A DNA stretch of 31,827 bases from JANQJA01 sp040880285 (lineage in GTDB: Bacteria > Pseudomonadota > Gammaproteobacteria > Pseudomonadales > Azotimanducaceae), in assembly GCA_040880285.1 (NCBI GenBank), contig JBBDIT010000028.1, forward strand, positions 1-31,827, given 5' to 3'. The notes under the pieces are model-generated. The model searched no databases. It was not told the origin of the DNA and saw only the letters and a list, made by a program, of their open reading frames with translations. The translations under genes were made by a program, and so were the position numbers. This document shows positions 15,243 through 24,121 of the stretch, piece after piece. Numbering within the stretch: the first letter of the stretch is position 1; each line of letters opens with the position of its first letter.

Positions 15243-16571
15243 ATGACCTGGACACTGACGGAGAGCCGATATCTGCGGTTCTTCTCGTTCTCTGTCTTCT
15301 ACGTGGCCCAGGGCCTTCCTATCGGCCTTATCACGATCGCATTGCCGGCCTGGTTGGCAGAGCAAGGCCAGGGCCCAGGCCAGATCGCCAGTTTTGTTGC
15401 CATTACCTCATTGCCCTGGGGTTTCAAGCTGTTTGTGGGCCCTGTGATGGACCGGTTCTCTTACCTGCCCATGGGACGCAGGCGGCCATGGGTTGTGCTT
15501 GCCCAGTCGGGGCTGTTGGTGTCGATGATTGCAATTGGGCTGGTGCCAGATCCGGCCAACAATATTGTGTTACTAATCACCGTTGCATTCATCGTTAACA
15601 GTTTTGCAGCGGTTCAGGATGTCGCGGTCGATGGTATGGCGATCGACGTACTGCCCGTCGATGAACGTGGTCGTGCCAACGCTTTTATGGGCTTTGGCCA
15701 GGTCGCAGGGTATGCAGGTTCCGGTGCACTCTCCGGTACCCTGTTGGTCATGTTCGGCATTACCGGTGCTGCCTTCACCCTCGCTTTTGGTATTGGCCTC
15801 ATCTTTGCGCTTTCAATTCGGGTACGAGAAAGGGAAAACGAGCGGATCTTGCCCTGGATGCCCGGGGAGGCATCTGCTCGCTCGGTGGCGTTGCAGGCTT
15901 CGGACTGGGCCAGCATTCTCGGTAATCTTCTCAAGGTGATGTTTTTGCCCGCCAGTATTATCCTGATTTTAGTGACCTTGTGTTGGCGGGTTGCGGGCGG
16001 ATTTTGGCTGACCGCTGTACCGATCATTGCAGTGCAACAACTGGGATTCGCCAGCAGCGAGTATTCGCAATGGACAGGCGCGGCAAGCTTCATCGCTGCC
16101 TGTGTGGGTGTCTTGTTTGGTCCCCTGATTGATCGCACTGGTGCCAGAGCAGTGCTCATGGGCGGCATGCTGGGGATGGGACTATTGTTTCTGTTTACCG
16201 GGTTGTCTGAATCCCTGTGGACGCTAGCCTTCTTCCCGGTAATCATCCTGTGCCTGGAAGCCTTGTTCGGCCAGGCCATTTTTATCAGCTTCATTGCCCT
16301 GCACATGAACATTTGCTGGATGCGGGTAGCCGCTACCCAGTTTGCGATCTATATGGCCTGGGCAAACCTCGCGCGATCGATCGGAGCCGGTATTTATGGT
16401 GGCATTGAAGTACATTTCACGCCAGGACAGGAATTCTTGCTGATGGCGGCCACTTGTTTTGTCGGTGGTGGCCTCTTGCTCCTGGTGAACCTGACCGCCC
16501 ACCAGTCGCGTCTCGATCGCCTTGAAGAAACGGTTATCGAGCCGTCAATAAGCCCGGCAACATCGTCCTGA
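15243..16571 (+). CDS. AmpG-like MFS transporter
   Basis: 442 residues, mostly hydrophobic with about 12 helices. The opening FFSFSVFYVAQGLPIGLITIALPAWL and the motif FAAVQDVAVDGMAIDVLPVDERGRANA (about residues 119-145) are those of the AmpG / acetyl-CoA transporter (SLC33) branch; LPWGFKLFVGPVMDRF and MGRRRPWVV form the loop 2-3 motif. AmpG carries anhydromuropeptides into the cytoplasm for wall recycling, but many relatives have other substrates, so the assignment stops at the family. Strong ribosome site AAGGAG 8 bases before ATG. No wall-recycling enzyme is adjacent. Preceded by a leader with strong secondary-structure potential. Confidence 0.9.
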   Translation: MTWTLTESRYLRFFSFSVFYVAQGLPIGLITIALPAWLAEQGQGPGQIASFVAITSLPWGFKLFVGPVMDRFSYLPMGRRRPWVVLAQSGLLVSMIAIGLVPDPANNIVLLITVAFIVNSFAAVQDVAVDGMAIDVLPVDERGRANAFMGFGQVAGYAGSGALSGTLLVMFGITGAAFTLAFGIGLIFALSIRVRERENERILPWMPGEASARSVALQASDWASILGNLLKVMFLPASIILILVTLCWRVAGGFWLTAVPIIAVQQLGFASSEYSQWTGAASFIAACVGVLFGPLIDRTGARAVLMGGMLGMGLLFLFTGLSESLWTLAFFPVIILCLEALFGQAIFISFIALHMNICWMRVAATQFAIYMAWANLARSIGAGIYGGIEVHFTPGQEFLLMAATCFVGGGLLLLVNLTAHQSRLDRLEETVIEPSISPATSS

Positions 16572-16588
16572 GGCTGCGCCCATTGCCT

Positions 16589-17950
16589 TTAACTGAATTC
16601 GGCAATTATACCCGATATGGATTCCTTGGCATCGCCAAATAACATGCGCGTGTTTTCGCCAAAAAAGAGTGGATTGTCGACTCCTGAAAATCCCGACGCC
16701 ATGGATCGTTTCAGCACGAATACGGTACGTGCCTGGTCAACGTTAATGATCGGCATCCCATAGATGGGGCTGTCGGGATCTTCTCGTGCACTGGGATTCA
16801 CCACGTCGTTGGCACCGATCACGATGGCTACATCGACATTGCTGATACGTGGGTTGATGTCGTCCATTTCGATAAGCTGCTCGTAAGGGACATCCGCCTC
16901 GGCCAACAAGACGTTCATATGTCCTGGCATGCGTCCTGCAACCGGGTGAATCGCATAGCTGACTTCACAACCATTCGCCTCAAGAATCTTGCCTAGCTCT
17001 TTGACCACGTGTTGTGCTTGCGCAACCGCCATTCCGTAGCCGGGTACAAAGCAAACATTGCTGGCGGCTTCCAGAATGTAGTAAGCGTCTTCGACTGAAA
17101 TCGGCTTCACCTCGCCTTCGATCGCTTTACTCTGTTTAACGGCACCAAACCCGCTAAACAGTACGTTAGCAAGGGATCGGTTCATCGCTTTGCACATAAT
17201 GTTGGTCAGGATCATACCTGCTGCGCCAACGAGTGCGCCGGCAACGATCAGGATATTGTTGTTAATTGCGAAACCCGCGGCGCAGGCGGCGAGCCCGGAG
17301 TAACTGTTGAGCAATGAAATGACAACTGGCATGTCAGCGCCACCAATCGGTATAACCGCCATAATGCCCAGTGCCAATGACAGGCCGAGTACCGCATAAA
17401 GCCAGACGGAATTGCCGCCAGGATCGAGGCTCAACATGACCCCGGACCCGATCAGCGCCGCCAGCAGCAGGCTGTTGACCAGGCGTTGTCCATTGAAAGT
17501 GACTGCCGCACTGTTGATGGTCTCGCTGAGTTTTGCCCAGGCCACCAGACTGCCGGTAAATGTGACGCCGCCAATCAGGATAGCCAGCAGCACAGTCACC
17601 GCGGTAAAGGTTGTCGTCGCCGGTGCAAACAATGTGCTCCAACCCACCAACAAACTGGCCGCGCCGCCAGAGCCGTTAAACAGTGCCACCATCTCGGGCA
17701 TACTGGTCATCGCGACCAGGCGTGCAGCAAGTGCTCCGATCAACGCCCCGGTTACCATGCCTACGATGATCCATTGGTAGGAAACGATTCCGCCGGCAGT
17801 GAGGCCAGCAACTACCGCAATGAGCATCCCTGTGGAAGAAAGCATATTGCCCCGGCGGGCAGTTGCCGGATTGCCCAGCATTTTTAGCCCGAAGACAAAT
17901 AATACTGCGGCAAGGATGTAGGCGAAGTTGGCAATCAAATCAATATTCAT
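16589..17950 (-). CDS. pntB: NAD(P) transhydrogenase subunit beta
   Basis: 453 residues, close to the usual length of PntB (about 460). The N-terminal half is a multi-helix membrane domain (domain II) rich in Gly and Ala; the C-terminal part (about 280-453) is the NADP-binding domain III, with GYGMAVAQAQH, the AEADVPYEQLIEMDDIN segment, VIGANDVVNP, and the KRSM and GVDNPLFF motifs. With PntAA and PntAB it couples hydride transfer between NADH and NADP to proton entry. The ATG overlaps the stop of the alpha2 gene by four bases (ATGA), indicating coupled translation. Convergent with the MFS gene, with 17 bases between stops. Confidence 0.97.
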   Translation of the reverse strand: MNIDLIANFAYILAAVLFVFGLKMLGNPATARRGNMLSSTGMLIAVVAGLTAGGIVSYQWIIVGMVTGALIGALAARLVAMTSMPEMVALFNGSGGAASLLVGWSTLFAPATTTFTAVTVLLAILIGGVTFTGSLVAWAKLSETINSAAVTFNGQRLVNSLLLAALIGSGVMLSLDPGGNSVWLYAVLGLSLALGIMAVIPIGGADMPVVISLLNSYSGLAACAAGFAINNNILIVAGALVGAAGMILTNIMCKAMNRSLANVLFSGFGAVKQSKAIEGEVKPISVEDAYYILEAASNVCFVPGYGMAVAQAQHVVKELGKILEANGCEVSYAIHPVAGRMPGHMNVLLAEADVPYEQLIEMDDINPRISNVDVAIVIGANDVVNPSAREDPDSPIYGMPIINVDQARTVFVLKRSMASGFSGVDNPLFFGENTRMLFGDAKESISGIIAEFS

Positions 17951-18237
17951 CGCTTGCTACCGCCCTTACTCTTGAACATCGCAAGCATGCGGTCCGTCAC
18001 CAGGTAGCCGCCGACAACATTGATGGTGGCAAAAGTAACCGCGGCGGTACCAAGAATCGTTGCGAGTTCGAGATTCTCGGCACCGGCCGTTATGAATGCA
18101 CCCGCCAGGGTAATGCCGGAAATTGCATTCGCACCAGACATAAGCGGCGTGTGAAGTGTGGCTGGTACTTTTGAGATTAGCTCAAAGCCCAGGAATATCG
18201 AGAGCACAAGTATAAAAGTCAGGAAGACAACTTCCAC
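17947..18237 (-). CDS. pntAB: NAD(P) transhydrogenase alpha2 subunit (membrane part)
   Basis: 96 residues, three hydrophobic segments (about 2-20, 35-55, 60-80) with the conserved KVPATLHTPLMSGANAISGI stretch of the PntA membrane domain. In E. coli this is fused to the NAD-binding domain; here it is a separate gene, as in Rhodospirillum and many other bacteria. GTG start at 18237 with AGAGG just upstream; 9 bases after the alpha1 stop. Confidence 0.96.
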   Translation of the reverse strand: MEVVFLTFILVLSIFLGFELISKVPATLHTPLMSGANAISGITLAGAFITAGAENLELATILGTAAVTFATINVVGGYLVTDRMLAMFKSKGGSKR

Positions 18238-18246
18238 GGGACACCT

Positions 18247-19380
18247 CTAGCGTTTCAGATTTTTGATTGTTTCGTTGACGATGGCGCCGTCATGCGTGAT
18301 AAGGCACCCCTTTATGATGTCGTCTTCCAGATTGAGGTTAAACGTTTTGGCTTCCTCGTCCCAGAATTCCATAACAAAATTAAACAGGTTTGATGAATAC
18401 ATCTGGCTGGCATCCTTTGGTACTTCAGATGGCAGGTTGGATACGCCGATGATCGAAACCCCACCAACCTGGACGATCTCGTCCGTTTTTGAGCCCTCGA
18501 CGTTGCCGCCGGAGTCAACCGCCATATCGACAATGACACCGCCGTGTTTCATCGCTTCAACCATGTCATTGGTGACGATTCGAGGAGCAGGGCGCCCAAA
18601 TACCTGCGCGGTGGTGATTACCACGTCAGACTCCGCAATTGCGGCTTTCATGCCCTGGCGCTGGGTTTCGAGTTGTTCAGCGGTCAGCTCCCTGGCATAA
18701 CCATCTTTGGTTTGTCCGGTTTCGCCCAGGTCAATATCAAGGAATTTTGCGCCCAGCGACTGGACCTGTTCGGCTACCACGGGACGGGTATCAAAGGCAG
18801 TGACCCGTGCACCGAGTCGTTTGGCGGTTGCAATTGCCTGCAGGCCTGCAACGCCCGCTCCGATGACGAAGACCTTTGCCGGGCTGAGGGTACCGGCAGG
18901 CGTCATCATCATCGGCAGGATCCGATCCAATTGGCTAGCGGCCAGGATAACCATGACATAGCCCGCAAGGTTTGCCTGGGAACTGAGTGCATCCATCTTT
19001 TGTGCGCGTGTGGTTCGCGGAATCATTTCCATACTGACTGCACTCACGCCGGCGGAAGCGAGGCTGTCGATCAGTGTTGATTCGTTATAGGGGTCGAGAT
19101 AGCTGACATGAATTGCACCTTTTTTCAACGCCCCCACTTCGCTAACATCGGGTTTGCGTACACGCAAAATAATGTCGGCATTGGAAAAAAGATTATTCCG
19201 GTCGTTGCTGATGGTGGCTCCGGCCTCGGTGTAGGCGGTATCCGGAAAGCCGGCCGCGACACCAGCACCGGATTGTATGACTACCTCGAATCCGGCACGC
19301 GTCAATTTCTTAACAGAGTCGGGAATTAATGCAACGCGTTTTTCATTCGCGTGCGTCTCCGCTGGTACCGCGATTTGCAT
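18247..19380 (-). CDS. pntAA: NAD(P) transhydrogenase alpha1 subunit (NAD-binding)
   Basis: 377 residues, the size of the free-standing alpha1 subunit. Shows the alanine-dehydrogenase/PntA N-terminal domain (RVALIPDSVKKL at 15-26; the RAQKMDALSSQANLAGY loop at about 125-141) and the NAD-binding Rossmann motif GAGVAGLQAIATAKRLGARV at 174-193. It is cytoplasmic and binds NAD(H) for exchange with domain III of PntB. ATG at 19380 preceded by AGAGG. First gene of the pnt operon. Confidence 0.97.
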   Translation of the reverse strand: MQIAVPAETHANEKRVALIPDSVKKLTRAGFEVVIQSGAGVAAGFPDTAYTEAGATISNDRNNLFSNADIILRVRKPDVSEVGALKKGAIHVSYLDPYNESTLIDSLASAGVSAVSMEMIPRTTRAQKMDALSSQANLAGYVMVILAASQLDRILPMMMTPAGTLSPAKVFVIGAGVAGLQAIATAKRLGARVTAFDTRPVVAEQVQSLGAKFLDIDLGETGQTKDGYARELTAEQLETQRQGMKAAIAESDVVITTAQVFGRPAPRIVTNDMVEAMKHGGVIVDMAVDSGGNVEGSKTDEIVQVGGVSIIGVSNLPSEVPKDASQMYSSNLFNFVMEFWDEEAKTFNLNLEDDIIKGCLITHDGAIVNETIKNLKR

Positions 19381-19502
19381 AGGTAACCTCTACTACTCTC
19401 TTATCAACTCAATGATTCACTCTGGAAGCTCGAGCGCCCCAGATGAACAAACCCCGGACAAACCTACTCCGACGCACGAAGCGAAAAGTATCATGAAAGT
19501 GC
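19381..19502. other. Gap between the SDR gene and the pnt operon
   Basis: This 122-bp stretch should hold the pnt promoter (minus strand), but no convincing -35/-10 pair is visible. It contains TCTGG (19421-19425) and CCAGA (19439-19443) around the 8-bp palindrome GCTCGAGC (19428-19435), which could be a regulator site. No terminator for the upstream SDR is evident. Confidence 0.35.
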
Positions 19503-20279
19503 TCAGGACGAAAATGCATGGTCTATAACGAGTTCGCTGCCATTAATGTAAGCCGACGCCTCAGAGGCGAGAAAGACGACCCCGTTCGCAATATCAGAGG
19601 GTTTGCCCAGCTTGCCTCCAGGAACTGAATTGGCAGCGATTGCCGCTATATCAGTCTGGTTAGCGCCTGATTCTACCACGAGGCCCATTTTGTCCCAGAT
19701 TGCCGTTTCAATGATGCCGGGGTGAATGGAGTTCACCCGAATATTGTTGCCGGAGTTGGCACACTCTTTGGCAACGGACTTGCTGAGCAATCTCACGCCG
19801 CCCTTGGTCATGGCATAGGCGCTGAGCCCCGGGGCTGCTTTGAGACCGGCAACAGAAGAAAGATTAATGATGGATCCGCCGCCTTGTTTTGCGATGATGG
19901 GTATGCAGTGCTTGAGTCCGAGGAAAACGCCATCCAGATTGATCCGGTTTTGTAACTGGAAATCCGCGAGTGACATTTCTGTAATGGGTTTGGCAATTGC
20001 GATGCCAGCATTGTTGACGAGGATGTCGAGGCGCTGGCATTGCGCGATAAGACTCGACAGCACGGACTGCCACTGCTGTTCGCTGGTCACGTCATGGTGA
20101 AGGAATAACGCCTTGCCGCCGGAGGTGTTGATGTGCCCGGCAACCCGCTTGCCCGCGTCATCGGCAATGTCAGTGATTACAACGGTTGCTCCCTCGGCAG
20201 CCAGTCTTTCCGCACAAGCGCGTCCGATCCCCATCGCAGCCCCCGTCACAAGCGCGACTTTGCCTTCAACCTGCCCCAT
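19503..20279 (-). CDS. Short-chain dehydrogenase/reductase (SDR, classical)
   Basis: 258 residues from ATG 20279, with AAGGA 6 bases upstream; the frame continues 98 codons further but that part lies antisense to the carboxyltransferase gene and carries no SDR sequence. The cofactor motif TGAAMGIG (12-19), NNAG (89-92), and catalytic Ser 142, Tyr 155 and Lys 159 (YAMTK) are intact. Asp 37 (VVITDIAD) after beta-2 suggests NAD rather than NADP. A GRK-like C-terminus PSDIANGVVFLASEASAYINGSELVIDHA is typical of 3-hydroxyacyl or steroid alcohol dehydrogenases. It is divergent from an acyl-CoA carboxylase subunit, 72 bases away. Substrate unknown. Confidence 0.94.
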   Translation of the reverse strand: MGQVEGKVALVTGAAMGIGRACAERLAAEGATVVITDIADDAGKRVAGHINTSGGKALFLHHDVTSEQQWQSVLSSLIAQCQRLDILVNNAGIAIAKPITEMSLADFQLQNRINLDGVFLGLKHCIPIIAKQGGGSIINLSSVAGLKAAPGLSAYAMTKGGVRLLSKSVAKECANSGNNIRVNSIHPGIIETAIWDKMGLVVESGANQTDIAAIAANSVPGGKLGKPSDIANGVVFLASEASAYINGSELVIDHAFSS

Positions 20280-20322
20280 ATTGATTCCTTTTTTGATCGT
20301 CGCCGCATATTGCCCAAGTCGA

Positions 20323-20352
20323 TTGCATTTGAACAGCTCCGGTTGATATAAA
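20323..20352 (+). promoter_or_regulatory. Possible promoter overlapping the annotated carboxyltransferase start
   Basis: TTGCAT (20323-20328), an 18-base spacer and TATAAA (20347-20352) overlap the ATG at 20352. If this promoter is real, translation would start further in, at GTG 20388. Confidence 0.35.
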
Positions 20353-21941
20353 TGGCCATAACCCGTGGTGATGCAGAAGCGAATGACGTGAGTTGGCATA
20401 AGGAAGCGCATGAAATCGAACTGCGCCGTGAACTGTCTCGACAGCAAGGCGGTGACGAGTCTATTGCCGCACACCATGCAAAAGGGCGCCTGACGATTCG
20501 TGAACGCATAGATGCACTGGTTGACGACAATTCCTTTGAGGAACACGGTGAAGGAGCAGGCTTTGCACAGCAAGCGGCTGACGGTTCGATCGAATCATTT
20601 TCCCCGGCAAATTATGTGATTGGCTTCGGCCGTGTTGGCGGTAGGCGGATTGCCGTTGGCGGTGAAGACTTCACGCTGAAAGGTGGATCGCCCAATGGCG
20701 CCGGATTACGAAAAAGCATCTACGCTGAAGAACTGGCGGTACAATTCCGCGTACCCTTGGTGCGGATGCTCGAAGGTGGAGGCGGCAGTGTTGCCGGTTC
20801 CGGCCCAAGGCCGCAGACGGTGGGTTCACCCGTTTACGCGGAGCCCAGGTTCAAAATTATCGCCGAGGCTATGAATTGCGTACCGGTAGTGTCCGGCGCG
20901 ATGGGGCCGGTAGCCGGATTCCCTGCCGGGCGCCTGGTTGCCTCCCATTTTTCCGTCATGGTCAAGGAAACCTCCCAGGTATTGGTTGCCGGACCCGCGG
21001 TGGTTGAACGGGCACTTGGCGTGTCGATGACCAAGGAGGAACTGGGTGGGTGGAAGGTCCATACGCGTAGCGGCATCGTCAACAATGTTGCTGATTCTGA
21101 ATTCGAAGCATTTGAGCAGATCAAGCGATTCCTGAGCTATATGCCGCAAAATGTTTGGCAGCTGGCGAAACGCGAGCACTGTGATGACGACCCCGACCGG
21201 GCGGATGACGCCCTGATTTCCATAGTGCCCCGGGACCGCCGGGTGCCCTTTGAGATGCGTGATCTGATCAGGCATGTGGTCGACAAGGGATCGTTTTTTG
21301 AAATTTCACCCTACTACGGCATGGGCCAGATTACCGGGCTCGCGCGCCTCAATGGTGCGGTGGTGGGGGTAATTGCCAACGACTGCAAGCACTATGCCGG
21401 TGCCATGACCGCTGACGGCTCACAAAAGGCAAAGCGCATGATGGAGCTTTGCGACCTGTTTCACATCCCGCTGGTGAATTTCCTGGATGAACCGGGTTTT
21501 ATGATCGGGCCGGAGGCAGAACGGGATGCGACCATAAGATATGGAATGAGTGCGGTTGCCGCCGCCGTGCAGTCGACCGTGCCCTGGGCGACAATCGCAG
21601 TCCACAAGTCCTTCGGGGTCGCATCCGCGGCCCACTTTGCACCGAATACCTACAAATTGGCGTGGCCATCCCATGAAATGGGCGCCCTGCCGGTAGAAGG
21701 CGGTGTGGCGGTTGCCTTTCACCGTGAAATTGCCGCGGCCGAGGATCCCGATGCGAAACGCAAGGAATTGGAGGAAAAGCTGTCGGCCGGACGATCACCA
21801 TTTCCGCTGATGGAAAGCTTTGCCGTACATGAGTTGATTGACCCGCGCCAAACCCGGGCAAAGCTTTGTCGCTGGATAGACTGGATCGAACCACTCCTTG
21901 AGGAGTTGAAAGGGCCGGTCACCTGGGGAATGCGTCCCTGA
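20352..21941 (+). CDS. Acyl-CoA carboxylase carboxyltransferase (beta) subunit
   Basis: 529 residues of the propionyl/methylcrotonyl-CoA carboxylase beta family (two crotonase-fold halves). The sequence KGRLTIRERIDALVDDNSFEEHG at about 44-66, the GGEDFTLKGGSPNG stretch, and GIVNNVAD and FEISPYYGMGQITGLARL later are family features. It moves CO2 from biotin to an acyl-CoA, but needs a biotin-carrying alpha subunit, which is not in this window. Relatives often begin MSWxKE; here that segment starts at codon 13, which is a GTG (20388), so the true start may be there. Acyl specificity is not determined. Followed 20 bases later by the DsbD-like gene. Confidence 0.92.
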   Translation: MAITRGDAEANDVSWHKEAHEIELRRELSRQQGGDESIAAHHAKGRLTIRERIDALVDDNSFEEHGEGAGFAQQAADGSIESFSPANYVIGFGRVGGRRIAVGGEDFTLKGGSPNGAGLRKSIYAEELAVQFRVPLVRMLEGGGGSVAGSGPRPQTVGSPVYAEPRFKIIAEAMNCVPVVSGAMGPVAGFPAGRLVASHFSVMVKETSQVLVAGPAVVERALGVSMTKEELGGWKVHTRSGIVNNVADSEFEAFEQIKRFLSYMPQNVWQLAKREHCDDDPDRADDALISIVPRDRRVPFEMRDLIRHVVDKGSFFEISPYYGMGQITGLARLNGAVVGVIANDCKHYAGAMTADGSQKAKRMMELCDLFHIPLVNFLDEPGFMIGPEAERDATIRYGMSAVAAAVQSTVPWATIAVHKSFGVASAAHFAPNTYKLAWPSHEMGALPVEGGVAVAFHREIAAAEDPDAKRKELEEKLSAGRSPFPLMESFAVHELIDPRQTRAKLCRWIDWIEPLLEELKGPVTWGMRP

Positions 21942-21961
21942 CTTCCCTTTCGCTTTAGTTC

Positions 21962-24088
21962 ATGATTGTCTATATGAAATTGCGCCTCTACCTTGTGTTT
22001 TCCTGCCTGCTCGCCAGCTTGTCGGTCGTTCCTGCCGTCGAGGCGGCGGTTGCGAACTCGGGTAATGTCGAGGCGGAACTGATCAGCGAAGTCGATGCGG
22101 TCGTGCCGGGAGAATCCTTCTGGATTGCGTTGCGCCAGGATATCCGGCCCGGCTGGCATACCTACTGGCGAAACCCGGGTGATTCGGGTGCACCGACCAG
22201 GTTGACCTTTGACCTACCGGCCGGATTTACCGCCGGGGACATTGAGTGGCCCTGGCCGGAACGCATTCCCTACGGGCCCCTGGTCAATTTTGGCTACCAT
22301 GGGGAAGTCTATTTCCCTGTCAGGATCACCGCCCCGCCGGAACTGGAGGGGGAGCAAGTCGTGCTGAGGGCACTGGGTGAGTGGCTCGTGTGTGAAGAGA
22401 TTTGCATCCCCGAGGACGCACAACTTGAATTACGGTTGCCGATCAAAAGCGCTGCGCAGGAGATCAACGCTGACATTTTTAACGAGGTGCGACAGCGAAT
22501 TCCAGAACATATCGGCCTGGTATCGAGTTACCATGTTGCCGGGGACAGGATCGTGTTGTCACTTGAACTGGACGGTCTGGTTGACAATCGCCTTGAATCG
22601 GTCACCTACTTTCCCTACGAAGTAGATGTCATAGACAATGCGGCGCAACAAAGCTTCAAACTGACCGCGCGAGGGCTCGATATTGCACTCAAGCGTGGAT
22701 ATGACTTTGCTCCTGCCGTGAGCCTTGATGGTATTGTCGTCATCACAGAGAATGCTGGCGATCGACTGACGACGGCTTTTGCGGTTGCCCCGGCGCCGGG
22801 CGGCAGGCCTGCCCCAGATACGCCAATGATCGAACTCTCTGTCGAAATCTCTTTGGTTACCGCATTATTGTTTGCATTATTGGGTGGCTTGATCCTGAAC
22901 CTCATGCCCTGCGTGTTCCCGGTCCTGTCCATCAAGATTTTGTCGTTGATGCAGCAGGTTGGTGGCGATGCCACCTATATGCGAACCCACGGATGGGTAT
23001 ACGCTGCCGGCGTCGTGCTGTGTTTTGTTGTGATTGCACTGGTCCTCATCCTGTTGCGTGCCGGTGGTGCCCAGATTGGCTGGGGATTCCAATTACAATC
23101 GCCGCTGATCGTGGGACTTCTGGCTTATCTGTTCGTTCTGATTGGCTTGAACTTTTCTGGTTATTTTGAATTCGGAACGCGCCTGATGAATATCGGCTCG
23201 GCCCAGGCGGGTCGCGCTGGCTATGCCGGGTCGTTTGCAACCGGCATCCTTGCCACAACGGTCGCCGCTCCCTGTACCGTGCCGTTCATGGCCTCGGCGG
23301 TGGGGTTTGCCCTGACCAGGGACAATGTGACCGCAATCGCGATATTTGTGGCCCTCGGTGCCGGTATGGCGGCACCCTATGTCCTGCTTTGTTATGCACC
23401 GGCCTTGCTTGAAAAAATACCTCGTCCCGGTCCATGGATGGTGCGATTCAGGGAAATTCTGGCGTTTCCAATGTTTGCCTCTGCGATATGGCTGGTATGG
23501 GTCTTGTCGCAGCAGTCAGGCCCCGAGGGGGTGTTAATTACACTGACCGGTATGCTGATGCTGGCTGCAGCAATCTGGCTGTGGCGCCATCGTCCGGTGC
23601 GTGGCGTCGGCTCGTACCTGATGGTTGCGGTCGTGATCGGCCTGGTCGGGACTGCCCTGTACCTGCCTTCAACATTGAAACGCCCAATACCGGTGATGAA
23701 TGGGGCAGGCGCCGAAACCCGACCGGCCATGGGAGCAAATTATGACGGACCCGAATGGACTTCCTACGGTGTCGAGCGCCTTGCGTCTGCCCGCAGGAGC
23801 GGTCCGGTGTTTGTGAATTTTACCGCCGCCTGGTGTATTACCTGTAAAGTCAATGAGGCGGTGGCGCTGGACTCAGCGGTGGTGCGCCGCGCCTTCGAAA
23901 GTAAGCAGGTGACTTACCTCAAAGGTGACTGGACTAACGAGGACCCGGTTATTACCAGGGCGCTCGCCGAATACCAGCGTAGCGGTGTGCCCCTTTACCT
24001 GCTCTACAGGCCAGGCCGCGATCGTGCCGACGTGTTGCCGCAAGTCCTTACGGAATCTATCGTTTTACGTGCCATTGAAAGTCTGTAG
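21962..24088 (+). CDS. DsbD-family thiol:disulfide interchange protein
   Basis: 708 residues. Signal peptide (1-28), a periplasmic DsbD-alpha-like domain (about 35-280) with Cys 144 and Cys 148 in LVCEEICIPEDA, a DsbD membrane domain of eight or so helices (about 290-580) with the paired cysteines Cys 317 (NLMPCVFP) and Cys 438 (VAAPCTVPF), and a C-terminal thioredoxin domain with WCITC (Cys 625, Cys 628). The layout resembles ScsB/DsbD: electrons pass from cytoplasmic thioredoxin through the membrane to periplasmic partners. The N-terminal cysteine spacing (CxxxC) is shorter than in E. coli DsbD. Start ATG 21962; ATG 21974 is also possible. Confidence 0.93.
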   Translation: MIVYMKLRLYLVFSCLLASLSVVPAVEAAVANSGNVEAELISEVDAVVPGESFWIALRQDIRPGWHTYWRNPGDSGAPTRLTFDLPAGFTAGDIEWPWPERIPYGPLVNFGYHGEVYFPVRITAPPELEGEQVVLRALGEWLVCEEICIPEDAQLELRLPIKSAAQEINADIFNEVRQRIPEHIGLVSSYHVAGDRIVLSLELDGLVDNRLESVTYFPYEVDVIDNAAQQSFKLTARGLDIALKRGYDFAPAVSLDGIVVITENAGDRLTTAFAVAPAPGGRPAPDTPMIELSVEISLVTALLFALLGGLILNLMPCVFPVLSIKILSLMQQVGGDATYMRTHGWVYAAGVVLCFVVIALVLILLRAGGAQIGWGFQLQSPLIVGLLAYLFVLIGLNFSGYFEFGTRLMNIGSAQAGRAGYAGSFATGILATTVAAPCTVPFMASAVGFALTRDNVTAIAIFVALGAGMAAPYVLLCYAPALLEKIPRPGPWMVRFREILAFPMFASAIWLVWVLSQQSGPEGVLITLTGMLMLAAAIWLWRHRPVRGVGSYLMVAVVIGLVGTALYLPSTLKRPIPVMNGAGAETRPAMGANYDGPEWTSYGVERLASARRSGPVFVNFTAAWCITCKVNEAVALDSAVVRRAFESKQVTYLKGDWTNEDPVITRALAEYQRSGVPLYLLYRPGRDRADVLPQVLTESIVLRAIESL

Positions 24089-24105
24089 CATATCGATGAA
24101 ACCCT

Positions 24106-24117
24106 GATCCCGGGATC
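24106..24117. other. 12-bp palindrome before the YyaL-like gene
   Basis: GATCCCGGGATC is a perfect palindrome 4 bases before the GTG at 24122. Its GGGAT might serve as a weak ribosome site. May be chance. Confidence 0.25.
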
Positions 24118-24121
24118 CGAA

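Noticed and set aside
15614..16312. 232-residue minus-strand ORF
   Set aside because: Antisense to the MFS gene; low-complexity Arg/Pro/Ala translation without recognisable domains.
16589..19380. Split transhydrogenase as a novelty
   Set aside because: Separate alpha1/alpha2/beta genes are common in bacteria (for example Rhodospirillum); all three parts look intact.
19503..20573. SDR gene read as 356 residues
   Set aside because: The first 98 codons are antisense to the start of the carboxyltransferase gene and carry no SDR sequence; ATG 20279 has a good AAGGA site.
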